Assembly (NCBI GenBank): GCA_964059195.1
Contig: CAXKWD010000005.1
Coordinates: forward strand, 46,205,825 to 46,269,824
Origin: Ectobius pallidus
Taxonomy: Eukaryota; Arthropoda; Insecta; Blattodea; Ectobiidae
Length of the DNA stretch: 64,000 nt
Direction of reading: 5' to 3'
Positions 11,535 to 24,084 of the stretch are shown piece after piece. Positions within the stretch are counted from its first letter, which is position 1; each line of letters starts with the position of its first letter. The translations under genes and the position numbers were made by a program. The notes under the pieces are model-generated. The model saw only the letters and a list, made by a program, of their open reading frames with translations. It was not told the DNA's origin and did no database searches.

Positions 11535-13990
11535 TTATCTTAACCGCCTGGGCCTTACAGGGCCGCGACTTTCTGATCTTAATAATTAAACAAAAATGCA
11601 TGCATACCATATAGGCTACAGTATACAATTGCTGGTAAGTAATTTTTTTTATATTCTGAGTTAAATCGACTAAATGGTAATAATTGTATAGATTCAGGAA
11701 GTTCATTAAAAACTTAACAGAAACATAGTAAAAATATTTCTGTGTTTCTGTATAATTGCTTTTAAATAATGCTAAGCTATTTCTGTACCTAGTGCCATAA
11801 TTGTGTGATTTCCCAAGATGTTCATAGTTACAAACTTGTTCATACATTTACAAAACACACTGATAATTAACAGAGCATGTTCAGTCATTATACCAATATT
11901 TTTAAAGCTCTGCCTGCAATGACTTGGTGGAGAAAGGCCATCCATACATTACCCTGAATATTATAGCTTTTTCTGTAGTTTGAATAGCCTTATTACATAG
12001 GGCTGATGACCCCAGAACAAAGTTCCATATGACAAGTGACTGTGCAATTGATGAAATATACAGTTTGAAAAACATCTAAGCTAATACATGTCCTCAGTCT
12101 TCTTGATTAATAAATTCCTGCACATCTTGGATGCCAAGTGATCTATAAATTTGTTCCAGTGTAATCAAAGTCAATTGAAAATCCAAGATAATTTACAATA
12201 ATTATAGTATATAATTGACCTCCATTACCCTACTCAGTATCTAGATTCACAATTTTATTGGTGTTAAATAAAGAGAAAATTAGCTGTACACCAGTCTTGT
12301 ACAATGCTTGATACATTTTCAATTAACGCGTTAATTTCATGGAAAGATTTTGAACTAAAACAAATGTTAAGATCATCAGCAAAAAAAATACTTTTAACAG
12401 ATGGACCGCATATGTTGTAGAACAGGTCATAAATATAAATAATGAATCTAATAGGACCAAGATTCGATATTTGAGGCGCTTCATGATTAATATATACAAA
12501 ATTTGACCCATAGTCTTAAGCCACTTTTTGAAATACATTTCATAAATATGATTGTTATAATAAAACAGCCTCTACTAAGTTTTTCAATAGGCATGCTGTG
12601 AGACACTGCATCAAAAGTTTTAGCTGAATCATAGAGTTTAAGACTCACGGATCCCTATTATCTAGTACACTAATGGAGTTTCTTATAAATGCAGATGCAG
12701 TTGAAGCCTTGGCGGTACCTAATCCAGCCCGATAAGCAACCTGGGAGCTATTAGATAAATAATTTTTCTCGAAATAGGTCACATTCTTATTATTAATAAC
12801 TGTCTCAAAAACGTTTACAATAGCAGGTATTATATAAATGGGTCTATAGCTTACATAATACTTAGAACTGTCACGTTTCTTAAATATAGGCCTTTCTATA
12901 ACAAATTAAATTTAAGAACTTTGGGAAAAACAGACATGTAAAATACATGTATTACTAAGATTTGTAAGAGGTCTTGGATAAAATCTAGTATAGCCTACCA
13001 TATTTTAAGATTCTTTGACTTAAGCTAAAAACATCCTCACAGCTGCTATTTTTCAAATTTTAAAGTACTTTTCTAACATCATCAACATCAACTAACTGAA
13101 AATTGAATCTACAAGAATGTAAGGGTATATTAGTCATATAAAACGTTATGTCATGCAGATCCGCATTAGGTCCCACTTTGATTAGGATTTCCTCGACCGT
13201 ATTTACAAAAAAATATATATTAAAACTAGTAGAAGATAAATTGGAGGAATTAATGTCAATCTGCCTGCCAAATTGACCACGTTCCTTTGTAATTATGTTC
13301 CACATGACTCTGGATTTATTAGGAGCATTGCTTATAATATTTGCATTACTTTTTTTCCTAGCATCCTTGACTAATTTTACGAAATGTTTCTTTCATTCAT
13401 TATACTTTGCTTTTATTACAGTTGTTTCTGTGCTAGTAAATTAATCATATACGAGTAACTTACACATTTTTTCAGGTTATCAAGTTTTTGCACTTTATTC
13501 TTGTTGCTTTAGGTAGCGAGGATTTCTTGTTTCAAGCTATTAATGAAAAAGCTACACTACATAACTCCATTAGTTTAGTCATTAAGTATTGTGTATTGTA
13601 ATCAATGTCATTAATGTTACAATAAAACTTGTGCCAATCAACCAAGAACAATCCTTCAACGAAATATAATGCATTCGCCTGATTTATTGCTCTTGCCTTA
13701 TGTATTATAACCTCATCTTTGAGAGGTTTTCCCCAGACATAGAGAACAAATTTCAGTAATATAGCCCAGTGGTCTGACACAACAGTTTTAACAACTTGGC
13801 AATCAATACCCATTCCTTTATATGTTACAACATTATCTTCACAACTATCACCTCTTACCCTAGCCTAGTTATATCTACGGTTGAAGTAAGATGTAAACAT
13901 ATTTTCTAACTTAGAGCGTTCCGAGCAATTTCCGTTTCTAAAATCAATATTTAAATCAGTACATAAGATTACATTGACTTTAAAAATATG
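11535..13990 (-). pseudogene. Decayed LINE (endonuclease plus reverse transcriptase)
   Basis: Reading the minus strand downward from about 13990: the end of an AP-like endonuclease (DLNIDFRNGN, SKLENMFTSYF, then VVKTVVSDHWAILLKF with its SDH motif); a linker (MWNIITKERG, about 13300); the RT core with ISNLGPIRFIIYIYDL and the catalytic FADDLN (about 12470-12365); and a C-terminal part with HNYGTRYRNSLALFKS (about 11780). Many frameshifts and stops separate these. The 5' end with the first half of the endonuclease is missing. The 3' end runs into AAAC/AAAG microsatellite. It lies antisense in the presumed first intron of the neuroligin-type gene. The order EN-RT-C-terminal domain fits a jockey/CR1-group element. 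Confidence 0.75.
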
Positions 13991-14835
13991 TACATATTCA
14001 ATACATATTGGCCTATATTGCTATTAATTATATGTACACCGGAACTATTTTAGTTAAAAAAGTGGAATGGAATTTCATTGCAGTGTGTTGTCGTTCCTTA
14101 GAAGATGCATCTAAAAAGTTGGTGTATTAAAGAAAAGTTTCCAAGGTTCAAACTGAGGATCGTCTTCATGTATGTGGAAGAGTAGCTCAAATGTCTATTT
14201 AGGCCCTATGGCCTACACCATCGGTACTATAAAACCGGACATATTTCAAATATTCATGATATGACTCTCCTACACCTAAAGCTAATTTTATGTTTTCTTG
14301 CTTAAAGTCTATTACATGAGTACATAAGTTCCTTGAAGAAGCCTTATAGACATTAGGTGAACCCCATATTTAGGACACGGGTGGTGATTATCAACTTCCT
14401 GGTAGTAGAAAAAGTAGGATATTGTTTGTTTTAAAAAATAGAAGCTGCTGTGAACAAAGTTCTTCACAACGACTTAGAAATACGAATACATGGTGAATAC
14501 TTTTTGAAGTTGAATCTGTTCCACCTTGAAAACAATTCAAAAGTGAGAAAGTATTGGAAACCAAGATGTAACTTTATTAAACTGGAGAACTGAGGAAACA
14601 ATAATATTCCACAATTATAAAATTGCTTACCATGGTCACATTAAGAATACATTAGATATAACTCTTTACAAAAGAACATAAGTATTCATATAGAGTACAG
14701 GCCTATAGCAATGACTTAAAGAGTAGATTTAGGCCTTACGTTCTAGTTTTGATCCACCAAAGGGTTTATAAAAATATTATATTCTGTAAATTTATCTCAT
14801 ACCTGTAATGCAACAATCATTTCAGAAATGAACCT
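13991..14835. other. AT-rich non-coding stretch
   Basis: I see no coding signal, terminal repeats or simple repeats of note here. Confidence 0.35.
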
Positions 14836-15381
14836 TTAAATATTTTTAACGATTTGTAAAGATACTATCAATATTTGTTTAAGCCAACCAATAATTACCA
14901 TTAGCTGTAAACAAACGCTATACGAGTGATTACTGTTGATGCAATTATGAATTACATCAACAACGAAAATGGGCACAAACTTTCCTCTGAGAAAGTAGCT
15001 GCAGAATCTCGGAAATAGAATTACTATATTAAATTCTGCAGTAAGTTGCTTGCAGCACATTGCAAATTGCATCAATTGCACATGCTTCTCTATGGTCAAC
15101 AGTGCCAAGTTGTTTGCAATTATTGCGCTACAAGAACTTATTAATGAATCAGAAAGTATCTCAGAATTAAGGTTCATTGTACCTGGGTTGAGGTATAATG
15201 GTATTAATGTTTTTCTCACCCAATCCCAGTACCGTCGTGAAAATGTGTTTACGCAATGACAGAAATATACTTTATCCAAAAACGGACAAAAGGCCTCATT
15301 TAGGTCAAAGTTATTGGTGACAGGAAACGATTTTCCAAAGAAATGTACAAATAAGTTATTTACAAATAAGTTAGTTACCAC
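14836..15381 (-). CDS. Orphan open frame, possible exon
   Basis: This is the longest uninterrupted non-transposon frame in the window apart from the neuroligin exon: 181 codons with a start at 15381. The stretch FSRRYWDWVRKTLIPLYLN looks exon-like and faintly recalls the segment preceding the TOP/polycystin domain of polycystin-1-like proteins (pattern YWDW...TLLP.LY). Directly after it lies CCCAG|GTACAA, a possible splice donor. The remainder (after about 15180) is hydrophobic and less protein-like, so a real exon might cover only about 15300-15185. No acceptor was assigned. I do not claim a function; chance openness remains possible. Confidence 0.25.
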   Translation of the reverse strand: MVTNLFVNNLFVHFFGKSFPVTNNFDLNEAFCPFLDKVYFCHCVNTFSRRYWDWVRKTLIPLYLNPGTMNLNSEILSDSLISSCSAIIANNLALLTIEKHVQLMQFAMCCKQLTAEFNIVILFPRFCSYFLRGKFVPIFVVDVIHNCINSNHSYSVCLQLMVIIGWLKQILIVSLQIVKNI

Positions 15382-17104
15382 ATATCAACAATGCCATTAT
15401 AAGAATCAGCTGTGTTCATTAAATTGGGACAGGCCGGACTACAGGCTATCTATGTTTATCGTAGATCGACTAGGCATATAGCTTATTAGAACATGTAAAT
15501 GGCATTTACGACTACAATGAATATGCGTGCCGGTGACAGATTCCAAAATTTTAATTTTTCTATATTTAATTCGGATAGTTTAAAACAATTCTTGACTTCC
15601 ACAATAACATGTTTCTCAGAATTAGAAACGGTTTGAGTTTGAGGTAGTGGCTGCTAAAACTATAAATTAGTTGTGCGCAAGCTCGTGATACCTTCTGACG
15701 GATGGAAACTATTGCAGAAACAAACCTAATAGTTTGGTTGGGACTAACTATAGCTTATTTCTCTATTGCCTTATATTAATGAAGTCAACGTATGATGATG
15801 TAACGTGATAATTATGATTTCATCTGTAAAGTACAAAAAATAACGTAGTCACTTAATTCTTTTGAGTGTTAATAAAAAAACAGCCTATATTAAACATTTC
15901 TTGACACTTAAGTAACTTGAGTAAGTTACATCACAATTATAGGGTTACTACCGTCACAATGAAAAAAAAAACGCGAAACTTCCAGGGGAAATTATTTCTA
16001 TACATAATTTTGTATCTCTGGAGTTAGCTGCTCAACAGGATTATATTTATTACCGTCATAACTGGACATGGATTTGGATGGTCGAATTATTCAAGTTTAT
16101 ATTTCTGCCCAGTCAATTTCATGTGCTTATAAAATTGTAATTGTAGCTTTTGATCTTTATTTTTCTTATTCAGGTGAAATGTTTAGAGGTTACTTGACTG
16201 AATGTGCACTGATACATAATGACTGATTATAAAAATATTTTTCTCATTTTGTAGTATTTTCAAAATCGTCCAATTTCTGATTACTACTGAGTTACTATGA
16301 CCTATTTTTCTAAGTGATAGTTCTCATCCTGATCACTAGAATAAGGAAAAAATAGTGTAAAAGAAAAAAATAACATAGGAATGCATCCTTCCTCGTTCTC
16401 ACTTTTCCTTTTGCTATTTCATGTTCTGTACTGTAAAATACATTGTTCCCGGTTTTTCGCCATAATTACTTCAATGGAAAGTAGAGATGTAGCAAAAATG
16501 TATAATGCAGGGTTGATTAAAATTTTGACATAATTCATTCATCGATGAAATAATTACCTTTTATTTTAGATCTGTCATGAAAAGAAACTTTCTTTCGCAA
16601 TAATTAATATCCCATTTCATGTAACTATTATGTTAATTGAAAAATGTATTTGTAGCAGATATTTCTGTAAGATATTTCGGTTTCTTCTAAAGCATCAACA
16701 GAAATACATGTCACATGTCGCATTCCTGATAGCAGTTTTGTAGCGTTTAGCCTATAGCTTGTTTCTTATACAACTCATTTTAAAATGCAGTTAATAAGTT
16801 TTGCATACGAGACCCTCTGTAATATCATACAATAGGCCTACAATAATATTATCGCTCAATCTCATGTTTGAGAGATCCAGGGACAAAACCTCAATTGTGT
16901 AGGTGATGTTTATAACAATCTGGTACAAATAAGAATATGTGCAGTCACTTCGGTTTGCCCCCAAAATTACCTACTATGACAACCCTTTTAGGCCACCCGA
17001 ATCTGATACTATACAGTGACCAATAAATTGCATTTAATTTGTAAAACATGTTCATACAATCTCTGGTCTATAATTTTGAGAAATTATCATTTCCATGTAA
17101 TACC
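15382..17104. other. AT-rich non-coding region
   Basis: No conserved exon, terminal repeats or simple repeats of note were recognised. Confidence 0.35.
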
Positions 17105-17119
17105 CAGAATTTAAATGTA

Positions 17120-17422
17120 AACTAAACTCCGTGGCGCGAAATCCCAGAAGGGACAAGGCCTACCACCCGACCGCTGCACCATCTACCTATAGGCAGACGG
17201 CAGGATTGAAGGGCATGTGGTCAGCATGCCGACACCCACGGCCGTTAATGGTGGTTTCCATGACCGGAGCCGCTACTTCTCTATCAAGTAGCGCCTCAAT
17301 TTGAATCACGAGGCTGAGTGCACCCCTACCAGACCTCCCTATCTCAGAAAAATCCGAGGAGGAGCCGGGGTTCGAACCGGGACCGACGGATCCGTAGTCA
17401 GCGACGCTAACGCGACGGCGGT
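17120..17422 (-). repeat. tRNA-derived SINE, family 1, copy 1, with 15-bp target-site duplication
   Basis: The element is flanked by perfect direct repeats CAGAATTTAAATGTA at 17105-17119 and 17423-17437. Read on the minus strand, the head has TTAGCGTCGCTGACTACGG and the B box-like GGTTCGAACCCCGG, a tRNA-like Pol III promoter. The body contains AGGGAGGTCTGGTAGGGGTG and CGGGTGGTAGGCCTTGTCCC. A second copy, about 290 bp, is at 44120-44409. No poly-A tail is seen; the 3' end is TTTAGT-like. Confidence 0.85.
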
Positions 17423-17437
17423 CAGAATTTAAATGTA

Positions 17438-19400
17438 GGTTTACTTCAATTGTTTGATATTGCCCATTTTACTAGTTGTTCATAATAATTCTTTTAATGA
17501 ACAGGTTACCATAAATTGAAGTAAGAAGGGCAATATTAAATAATTAAATTAAACTTACATTTATATTCTGAGCATGAAACTGATGTGCCATAAAAAGATT
17601 ACATCTGAAAAGCTTAACTGTATTCTCCCATTGAAATAGAACATTTTATGATTATAAAATGAAAATGATACTATTAGCAACATTGCGTATCCACTAAGGA
17701 CTCTCCAACTGAGCAATTTATTTCTCATAGGGAGCAGACGGTATCTTATGATGAAAACTACATTGAAGTGCAGTATAGCTCCCAATTATAGCTGATTTTT
17801 CCCAGACCTGAGATATTGCCTGCCTTTAAGATGTGCTATGGCATGAATCAGATACCTACTCATTGAATACTGTAAGGCTTTTCTGTTCCACTCAACAATT
17901 GTTTGCTATTTTCGGGTTCGGTTTCCGGCCTTTAGAATAGCTAATATTTTCTACATGTGGAGCAAGAGGTGGGAAAACTATTTTGTTTCCTGTTGTCTCA
18001 AATAATGAATGGGCATGGTTCATTCTTGGAAATAATTTAACACTTAAAACTCCAAATAATTTTTAATATTATTGGTATTAATGTCTTCCGTAGGATATTG
18101 AGTCATCTTGCAGTCCTTCTGACCGTATACAAAGGGATAAAAATTTCAATACGAATATATAAGAATGGGGAAAATAAGTGAAATAAAGATAACAAGGAAA
18201 CAAAACTAAACTATAATTAATTAAACTATAAAATTCAAGCTAATATTATAAAATAAATTATAACTTTAAGTAATCTTTGAAAAATCACGATGTTACGAAA
18301 ATTACTTAAATATAAACATGAAATAAAAACTGGATAGGAAAGCATCTTGAATTCAATGGAATCTGTGAAACATTTCGGTTGCTTAATGGTCTTATAAATT
18401 GAAACAGCAGCGATTGAGAAGATTGTATCTTGCAGGCACTGTACCGTACCTAGGCCTACTGTGTACTGTGTGCATAAATACGACTGCCCCATGTGTATAA
18501 ATTTAAGCCATGTAAAAATTCCTATGCGACAAAATTTCATTAATTCCTAAGCCTCATTCACGTTGAAAATCAACCATAAACGTAACTTAACGTAAAACAT
18601 TGTGGTCATGTTTCTCAATTTAACCATTCGTACTGCTTCACGTAAACTTTAAACATAACATAAATTTGAACATCAGCTTACAACAATAGCTTCTTGTAAA
18701 GTCCAAGATTCAGTGTAAATATTAATGCGAAACGTAACAAAACAACCAATCAGAACTACGGATAAGCCACTCTGGTAAATTCGTTTTCAATCGGTCTGCT
18801 CATTCGTTCTTTTGGTACCTTAATCTGTGGCAGCGATTAAAATCAGCTTTTTATATTAACATTGTTACTGGTTATTACCAACACAAACTAAGTTTGCATA
18901 AAGTTTTAAATTATTACTTTTTTATTAATTTTAATTGTGAATTGGGCTTTAGAGTTATAGACCTACATACAGTGTATTTCATTATACAGACGTCCATAAA
19001 TAACTAGAATTAAAGAAAACAACAAATTTATTAAATATCTTTACACAATTATCCTTCTCGCAGAATCGAACTAAGATACATCGACACAGTGTTGCCTGAC
19101 TTCTCTAGCACGAGCGGAGACACGAGAGGTTATTTTAGTGTCTGAGAATTTCTCTGTTTACAGCAAGAACAAAGTCTCACGTGCCAAATAATAGCTTCGA
19201 TGATTGATGCTCCCTTTGGTTCTATGATTAGCCAAACTTCTCTTTCTTTTCCTCTTATTTATTTATTTTTTAATTGTAGTGCTCCTGTTTTCTTCATAAA
19301 TATCTACCGTCTTCTCTGCCTCAAATTATTACAAATCACTTCTTTTAATATTCCTTTGGCAGTAATTTAAGGCAGTCATATCTCTTAGTCGGTGGTGATA
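17438..19400. other. AT-rich non-coding region
   Basis: No convincing exon was seen. The patch at about 18550-18750 is rich in ACGTAA motifs but shows no defined ends. At 19070-19110 a TTCGATTCTGC on the minus strand could be a lone B box remnant. Confidence 0.3.
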
Positions 19401-19405
19401 ATAAT

Positions 19406-19408
19406 ATC

Positions 19409-19442
<34 letters not shown>
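19406..19442. repeat. (AAT)n microsatellite
   Basis: About 12 AAT units form an uninterrupted run. Confidence 0.9.
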
Positions 19443-19443
<1 letters not shown>

Positions 19444-19574
19444 CTTTTACATAATAGGCCTACATAATTTTAGAATCATTAAATTATGAGAAACTAAAAG
19501 GCTTTCGTGAAATCAGCGTCAATTCTGAAACTTGCATCTACTTCGTCAAATGAAGTAGACATAGCCATTGATTC

Positions 19575-19930
19575 AATAGGCCTGAGTAGAGCAGTCGGTA
19601 TAGAGTTGGCTTTCTGTGACGAAGGTCGCGGGTTTGAATCCACCCCAGATCGGTGACATTTATGAGTGCATAAATGTGACAGACCTTTGTCGTAGATTTT
19701 CAGGAAAGTAAAAACTCCAGCTTGTGAAAATTCCGGCAAAGGGCCGCCCCACAGCTGATTCATTAGAATGCTCACCTTTCCCCGCTGGGACCTGGGGTCG
19801 AATCTCTTTGGATCTATGTGGAATTTGTGATACAAAACGGAGATGGAATAGGTTTTTGCGGGTGCTCCCTTGCTATATGTCATTCCACCGTTGCTCCATT
19901 CATCATAACATGACCATTTGGCTCTAATAA
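19575..19930 (+). repeat. tRNA-derived SINE, family 2
   Basis: GAGTAGAGCAGTCGGTATAG resembles an A box region. Forty bases on, GTCGCGGGTTTGAATCCACC contains a good B box (GGTTTGAATCC). The head is followed by a body of about 280 bp. Open frames on both strands here are shadows of the SINE. End points are approximate, as no target-site duplication was found. Confidence 0.65.
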
Positions 19931-21480
19931 AATAATTATTTCAACATTCTGGCACACCGGCGGTGGTCACAGGCCTAAGTAGCAGTACACCCCTATGTTA
20001 CATATAAACTTAACAACCTACCAATTACAGAAATTGACTGAAATTCATAGCTGTTTTTTTAGAAAAAATAGCCTATATAATTTAGCCAGTTATGTCTTCA
20101 GCCTGAATATAGTTGAGCATTTGGTTGCTTTCATTTATTTTAAGGGTTATAACAATAAGGTAAAATACTTATGTTTTCTTTTACTAACAAATAGTTATTG
20201 GAACTACATGATATTGTCCTTTTCTTTCAAATAAGTCATTTTCAACGCTACCATAAGTGAAAGCGGTTTACTAGAGGGGTTTTAATAAAACGCCGTAATT
20301 TTTTTTGTAAAGTTTCACTGCGGTTTTTAAAAGAAAAGTGTAGCTGATCGGGGATTTTGGATTCAAGAATGTACTTAGGACACACGAAGAAATTATTAAA
20401 ATTTGTAGTTCAGTGTTATTTTCCAAATTTATCCATTTCTCTTCATTTATTGCGGCTTACTCGTAATTTGATAATTATTCCAATGAAAAGGACTGTGAAA
20501 TTGAATTTTCTATTCTGTTTCCAAAGGTTCAATTATTGTTTTATTTAGTTCGTTGTGTTGTGCTGCAATATTTGTCATATATCAAGTTTTGTACCTATTT
20601 TCAGCAATGTACATTTAATACATTTTGAGAATTTTATTCAGGAGTCCTACCTCCACGAAATTATTCTTCTAATGTTATTAAACATGTAATTCTCATCAAT
20701 GAGATATATAGCTGAAACATAATTATTGGCTACTTAAGTAACCTCAATTCTTTTGTAAACAATAAAACGATAGGAATAGAGGCTCGATTATCAGCATGAT
20801 AGGTTAGTCTCATGTTCCTTTATATAGTAACTTACAGCATTTTATTTTCTACTTCTTTTAATGAAATCTCACGGAATTCTGTAACATCAAAGACTGGAGA
20901 CAATAACACATGATATCTGGAAGTTAAGCTTGTTCTCCAAAGCAGAAGATGAGGTAGTAAGAACTGAACAGGGAACGAGGGAAGTGGTTTAAGAAGTTGT
21001 AACACACATAGAGTAGAAACAACACGTGTTCACACAATAAGCTGTGCTCTCCAAAACTTGGCACCATAGTAACGGCATGACGTGGCCAGGTCCATGATTC
21101 TATCCTCCCCGTGCTTTCAAAACCTGTCTCATAGCTCAGGACTCTGTCGAGGAATTCTACTGAATTCTTTACATGCGTCTCGCGTGACTATTCTTTACTT
21201 GGCTTCTTTTCTTGTAGGAGCATTTCGTAATGAATTCTGTTTGGGTATAAAACTTACTCTAATTTTAGACAAGCGGATATAGCCGATAACATAGAACTTG
21301 CTTCTTTTTTACGTATTGTAGGTGTGACCTGAATTTTTATGAAAATCAACACTTTAGTTTGAAATATTCACATAAAAGATTATATTTCGTTTTACAGCTT
21401 TTTGGTGAATAGTGTTACAAACATTGTTCTCATTACACCCGCTCGGGAGCTATACTTTTAGGGTGTCTCACGCAAAACAA
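19931..21480. other. AT-rich non-coding region
   Basis: No exon, terminal repeats or simple repeats of note were recognised. Confidence 0.3.
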
Positions 21481-21484
21481 AGTC

Positions 21485-21580
21485 ATAATTTTATTTGAAG
21501 ATAAAAATTTGCCTTAGCGAGAATCGAACCAAAGTTTAAAGCTGACGGCGAGACCATTCGATTTTTCAGGGTCATATCCA
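21485..21580 (-). repeat. Possible tRNA-like SINE head
   Basis: On the minus strand AATGGTCTCGCCGTCAGC is followed by CTTTGGTTCGATTCTCGC, a B box-like GGTTCGATTC at about the right distance. The A box is weak. Confidence 0.35.
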
Positions 21581-21589
21581 GTCACATTT

Positions 21590-21705
21590 GAACCCACAGA
21601 TATAGAGGAATAGATCGGCAGCGTAAGGGGTAGGACTGAAGCCAACGCGTTCGCTGCGTCGCCATATTGCGATCACCAACAATCTGACGAAAGGAAGGGA
21701 AGCGG
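21590..21705 (-). repeat. Dispersed repeat, inverted partner at 23630-23760
   Basis: The minus strand shares GCCGATCTATTCCTCTATAT and TTGGTGATNNCAATATGGCG with the plus strand about 2.1 kb further on. Confidence 0.6.
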
Positions 21706-22319
21706 GCGCGGGAATCAAACAAGAAATGTTTTTTAAAGCTGTTTAAATTGGAACTTCACAATCCAGTAAATAAATTAATAAATACAGTTTTATTGTGATT
21801 CGGCCATTACAGCAGTATACGTCACCCTTATGTACTAACTTATAATGAAATCAGGTAAACTGATGTAACAAACGTGCCAAAGTGCATGTAATACCTAGTC
21901 TTAAGTCTGTATACAGATGATGCTTCTATAGGATTGATGTTAATGTTAATTTATAGTCACATATCTTTTACATCTATTCAGCTTTGGCTGGTAAACTGGT
22001 GACTCGTAAATTTGAGCATACTTGCTAAAGTTACTAACTAGGAATATTCTAGCTTAGGCCTACACTATGTTACTTGTAAATCACGATTACATATAAGAAA
22101 AATCTAACACTAATGTAATTATTTTTCTAATGTTATTAATGACTGCTTGAAAATGGAATGATTTCTTTTACTATATTTTGAAGTGGGAGTAAATCGAGAG
22201 CTAACCCAAAGCTGCGTTACGGACAAAATCGTCACGGAATTGTTACGCTCAAAATCGTCACGAAATTAGTGGGTCTGTGACGGAATAGACTGGACAGAAA
22301 TCAATCAACTCAATGATTA

Positions 22320-22895
22320 GGCTTATCCAAAATTTATAAAATCCAAAAATCCAAAATTAAAAACCTAAAAATCCAAAATTTAAAAAATAAAAAAAAATAA
22401 AAATAAAAAATCGAAAATTCAAAATTTAAAAATTTAGAAATCCAAAAACTAAAAATCGAAAATTAAAAAATGCAAAAAAATTAAAATTAAAAGATCCAAA
22501 ATAAAAAAATTAAAAATTTTAAATTTTAAAAATAAAAAATCCAAAATTTCAAAAAACTTAGAATTTAAAAATCTAAAATTTAAAAAAATCAAAACATTAA
22601 AACTAAACAATCGAAAATTAAAAAATCTAAGAATCCAAAATTAAAATATTAAAAAAATAAAAAAGATCCAAAATTTCAAAAATAAAAAATCCCAAATTTA
22701 AAATTTAAAGAATTAAAAGATCAAAATTTAAAAATTCGAAAAATCCAAGGTTAAAAAGTCCAAAAACCCAATATTAATAAAGTCCAACAATCCAAAATTT
22801 TAAAAGTCCAAAAACCCAATATTAAAAAAGTTCAGCAATCCAAAATTCCAAAAATCTAATAATCCAAAATTGAAAAAATTAAAAAATTAAAACTA
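22320..22895. repeat. Degenerate A-rich minisatellite (AAAATCCAAAATT-like units)
   Basis: More than 550 bp built from variants of AAAAATCCAAAATTAAAA with almost no G on the + strand. Unit length varies around 10-13 bp. It abuts the LINE fragment at 22920. Confidence 0.8.
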
Positions 22896-22919
22896 GTTTC
22901 ACTTCTGTCGCGTGGCGTT

Positions 22920-23435
22920 CCACGCACACTTTTTTTGTTTATTATAATTATATGTTAACCTCATATTCAAGGAATTCTCTGATTGAGTAATATGTTCTTT
23001 GCAAATCCAGTTTTATTGTTAATTTTGAATAGTCGGCTGTTTAATGCTTTTGTTTCGTTTGAAATTTTATTGTACGTTTTTATGCCCATGTATTGTGGTG
23101 TATGTTCTAGGAGGGTTAATCTATGGGAACATAATTTTAACAACTCTGTTTCTGGTGTTGTGTACGTGAGTATGTTGTGTGTTGTATTGGTCAAAATTAA
23201 TGTGTCCATGAGTTAGAAGCTCTAGTAAATATATTGAAGGAAACGTTAATATTTGTAGATTTCTAAAGAGTGGCCTTCATGATTCCCTGTAAAATGAATG
23301 GGTCAAAATTCTTATGTTTTTTATATTTTTATATATTTTTTTATTTTGTTTTTTAAAGTTGCTTTCCCATTCGCTGAAGTTTCCCCAGACAAATATTCCT
23401 CAAACCACTATTGAATGAAAACAGATGTAATAGAC
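22920..23435 (-). pseudogene. LINE reverse transcriptase C-terminal fragment
   Basis: On the minus strand the frame reads GIFVWGNFSEWE (about 23405), then a decayed spacer, RPLFRNLQILTFPSIYLLEL, VHNTRNRV, and HRLTLLEHTPQYMGIKTYN...NILLNQRIP. These are the usual C-terminal landmarks of jockey/CR1-type elements. Several frameshifts are present. The insertion is 5'-truncated just upstream of the FWGN motif. Its 3' side runs into the A-rich degenerate repeat at 22320-22895. Confidence 0.7.
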
Positions 23436-23629
23436 CCAGTTTAACAATAGTAATTTGGAAAAATTTATAAGTGAATGTTAATTTGACCGCCAATATAGTG
23501 GTATAGTATGTATTTCAAATGACAGGAATTCCCAAACAACACTGTGGTTCACCATTTCACTATAAATTCGGGATTATGTAGGAAGAAAAACAATTTTCCG
23601 TAATGAATACGTGGTATTTAAGCGGACAC

Positions 23630-23760
23630 GTTGGTGATACCAATATGGCGTCGGCACTGCTTCCCTTGCCCCTCTTCGCCCCTGACTCGGCTTCACTGCT
23701 ACCTGCAGTTAAGGATACGACGCTGCCGATCTATTCCTCTATATCTGTGTTTGAACCCCT
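23630..23760 (+). repeat. Dispersed repeat, inverted partner at 21590-21705
   Basis: Contains GGTGATACCAATATGGCGTC and GCCGATCTATTCCTCTATAT, both found inverted 2.1 kb upstream. Together with 21590-21705 they could be the arms of one element, with the A-rich repeat and a LINE fragment between them. Confidence 0.6.
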
Positions 23761-24084
23761 ATCGACCGCGTTATAGATGTTCACATACAATGCAGTGATT
23801 TAGCAACATTAAAAATATATATGTATATACATACACGTTTTTACTCATATTATATACTGCTATTATACATATATATATAATATATATACTACTGTTTCAC
23901 GGACTATTTGAATGATGTTTAATGCTTTACTCATTCTCCTGCATTCCATTCCTAACCTGAAGTTTGCCTTTCTTTATTTTTTTAGATTATGTTATACTGT
24001 CTGATTCTCTAATCAAGAGATTAAGTTAGTATAGGTACTATGAATGAATCTTTTTTTCTAAATGCTTTTGTGTAGTGAACGTTA

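Noticed and set aside
11389..11600. Lysine-rich coding tail (KKERKKERK)
   Set aside because: Translation of the AAAG/AAAC microsatellite, not protein.
19494..19927. Open frames of 129 (minus) and 67 (plus) codons
   Set aside because: Both lie in a tRNA-derived SINE with clear A/B boxes; no protein features.
22320..22895. CRISPR-like array
   Set aside because: Units are variable, low-complexity and without distinct spacers; a degenerate minisatellite in an animal genome.
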